From contig JAGKQI010000049.1 of the NCBI GenBank assembly GCA_018806915.1, positions 1,984,001 through 2,048,000 on the forward strand: a stretch of DNA of 64,000 nucleotides. The letters run 5' to 3'. The stretch is from Phytophthora colocasiae. Taxonomy: Eukaryota > Oomycota > Peronosporomycetes > Peronosporales > Peronosporaceae. Of the stretch, positions 62,332-64,000 are shown in pieces (position 1 is the stretch's first letter; the number at the start of each line of letters is the position of its first letter). The position numbers and the translations under genes are program-made. The notes beneath the pieces are model-generated. The model was not told the origin of the DNA, did no database searches, and saw only the letters and a program-made list of their open reading frames with translations.

Positions 62332-62524
62332 TGTTAAAGTTGCAATCATTTCATAGTAAAACCTCTCTATCAAGATAATAGTGGATCTCACTATAACAAT
62401 AGTAGAGAGTAGTGTAGTTCTTAGCCACCAGTCGTTCCCACACCACTGCGTTGATGTTTAAACACTAAAACATAACTTCTTCTTCTTCTTTCCCCTCAAC
62501 TACTCCAGCTTCACCCTTGCAACA
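62332..62524 (+). repeat. Copia-1b 3' LTR (193 bp)
   Basis: Preceded by the purine tract GCAGGGAGG and a pyrimidine. It carries the 3'-specific variants CACTAAAAC and CAGTCGTTCC seen in copy a. Confidence 0.95.
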
Positions 62525-62578
62525 AAGTGGAATAAATTTGTCGGTACTTAACATATCGAATTACTGTTTATTTCTATT

Positions 62579-63291
62579 ATGTTGAGCGCAGCATTTCATG
62601 TTGAACCCATGTGAGTAGATTTAATGAGAGACAGCAAGCTGTCATGGGTGACATGCGAACAGAGACCCGATTTCGCGTGGAGAGTTTCGAAACGATTCCT
62701 GGTATCTTCAACAGGAACTTCAACATCTTGAAACCAAGGAACTCGATGTTGATCAAGTTTTGGAATGGGCAGTCAACAACAACCTGTTCATTGGCAGAGG
62801 CACGGATCGCATCAGTCACAACAAGTATGATGTCTTCAACATCTTGCTCAACGGATATGGTGTGTGGACACCCTTCAGCAAAAACGCGTTGAAGCCTTCT
62901 CCTCTACTGAACTCGCTACGTGCTACGTTTGTGATTGTTGGTGTCCTCGCACTAGGGGTTCGCCGAGTCGATGACGACGAAGATGAGGAGATGAAGGAGC
63001 TGGATGTGATTGAACTCTCAACGACATACAGCGAGGAGTTGGACGTACAAGGCGATCGCGACCATGCCATTGACAGTGACACTACTGATCCGGATTATGT
63101 TTGCCGAACTTTCGAACACCTCGTTGTCACTTGAAGGGCCGTCGCTGGTATGTTTGCAAGAACAGCATCGGGAAATTGTAACGCGTCAAAGATCGAAAGA
63201 ACGTCTGTGTGAAGTGGTGATGGAACGGTTCGGGGAGAACTGGTATGAGCACGTGGAGAAATTTTGTTGCTTGAGGCATCCCGTCATTTAG
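62579..63291 (+). pseudogene. Gene A, copy 7
   Basis: ATG at 62579-62581, 54 bp after the end of copia-1. Same layout as copy 1 with one substitution (GAACTC against GAGCTC near 63012). Confidence 0.4.
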
Positions 63292-63773
63292 ACAAGGTCT
63301 GGACGTCGTTGGTAGGTTTGGAGGAGAGTTTTTAGCGTCTAAGGACAAAAAATAGGACAAAAAACTGCATGTATTAACGATCCGTTGTCTAAACTTTAAA
63401 TAAAACACTCAAACTGGAATAACTTCACCAATATTTCACATATGGAAATGCTACTTAGCATGATTATATAGCGCGTAAATTCTACTTTGAATCCATCTAA
63501 GTAGAACGAGGTGACTTTAACCCCCCCCCGCACTCGCACGTTGTATATAACTACATGTTATGAAAAAGGTCCCCACATTTCAAAGATTTAAAAAATGTGT
63601 TTTTACTCTAACTGTGTTTGACCGACACAGACGTGGTGACGTCGAATCCCACAGATCAGACCTTTGAAGGTCTACTGAGGCGAGGGTCTGGGCGGAAAGT
63701 ACCATACCCGCCACAAGCATTCGATATTAAGACGGATATAATAGGTGAAGGAATAAAGAAGTGAAAAGGATTA

Positions 63774-64000
63774 TGGTAAAATAAAAGAAGTTAGAAAGTG
63801 TAAAGAAAAGTAGAGTGTAAACTTTAGGATGGTTGAAATGCAGAAATGTAGTGTGTGGAGTAAACAATGAAACGTAGAGTGAAGAAAAAGAGTACAAAAT
63901 TGTATGTATGGGGTAGAATAAACAAAGTAAAGTGTTTGCAAATGAAGTGTATGAAGAAGTGTGCAAAAAAAACGAATTAAATAAAGTAAAATGTAAGTAA
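63774..64000 (-). repeat. S7: junction spacer, minus orientation, cut by the window edge
   Basis: Starts TGGTAAAATAAAAG directly after the A-side tail of X7 and continues to the window end. It is the mirror of S1 (9039-9265), so another inverted arm is expected to the right. Confidence 0.85.

Larger units (their letters stand above)
55689..62524 (+). mobile_element. Copia-1, copy b: same insertion as copy a, in mirror position
   Basis: 6836 bp, with target duplication AAGTG (55684-55688 and 62525-62529). This is the complement of the CACTT of copy a at the same base of the arm. LTR variants specific to the 3' end are shared with copy a. It was therefore copied with its arm and not inserted independently. 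Confidence 0.95.
52508..63773 (+). repeat. X7: arm carrying copia-1
   Basis: Without copia-1 and its target duplication the arm is about 4425 bp. It contains frameshifted gene B (53053-53749), short-variant minisatellite (54414-54540), copia-1 (55689-62524) and gene A (62579-63291). Confidence 0.95.

Overview
This is repeat-dominated eukaryotic DNA. It carries Ty1/copia retrotransposons, a remnant of a TIR DNA transposon, candidate short introns of 52 and 61 nt, and no bacterial operon, Shine-Dalgarno or rRNA/tRNA signals. The style (copia-rich, short introns, gene-poor inverted repeats) suits an oomycete or a similar stramenopile. That is inference; nothing here fixes the species.

Positions 1-6300 are unique flank. 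They hold scattered degenerate coding remnants: a fragment resembling the C-terminal part of a tyrosine recombinase (2470-3006, minus), a 600-bp element with 29-bp terminal inverted repeats enclosing a spliced helix-turn-helix ORF (5035-5631), and a serine/arginine-rich C-terminal ORF (6040-6297) that stops 4 bp before the array. A diverged piece of the array repeat also lies at 1195-1283.

From about 6302 to the right edge the window is one array. An arm of about 4.42 kb (X) alternates strictly in orientation (X1+ X2- X3+ X4- X5+ X6- X7+). A non-palindromic spacer of about 0.63 kb (S) sits at every junction. Neighbouring arms are therefore head-to-head or tail-to-tail, and the period of the array is a palindrome of about 10.1 kb (about 15.7 kb when it holds a 5.56-kb copia element). 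S has the order + + + - + + -, so it has turned independently of the arms. Each complete arm carries a GC-rich 232-codon ORF (B) between converging inverted repeats of about 127 bp, a GTACATGG-type minisatellite, degenerate modules, and a second gene (A) with a possible 52-nt intron and an inherited frame break. Neither A nor B is a family I recognise.

Two copia families interrupt the array. Copia-1 (6.83 kb, 193-bp LTRs, target duplication CACTT/AAGTG) occupies the same site in the outermost arms X2 (minus) and X7 (plus); the four inner arms and X1 have the empty site. It was therefore copied with its host arm. Behind pol, on the opposite strand, it carries an accessory gene with a RanBP2-type zinc finger, a chromodomain-like segment and a papain-fold-like cysteine protease. 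Its primer binding site matches the anticodon arm of a tRNA-Met and contains the gag start codon. Copia-2 (5.56 kb, 381-bp LTRs differing at one visible position) sits in S3 and S5. Its gag and pol meet at CTT-TGA-C, a candidate +1 frameshift site. Both families have broken pol genes, so nothing here looks autonomously active. Many differences between copies are single-base changes in homopolymers, so some frame breaks may be sequencing error.
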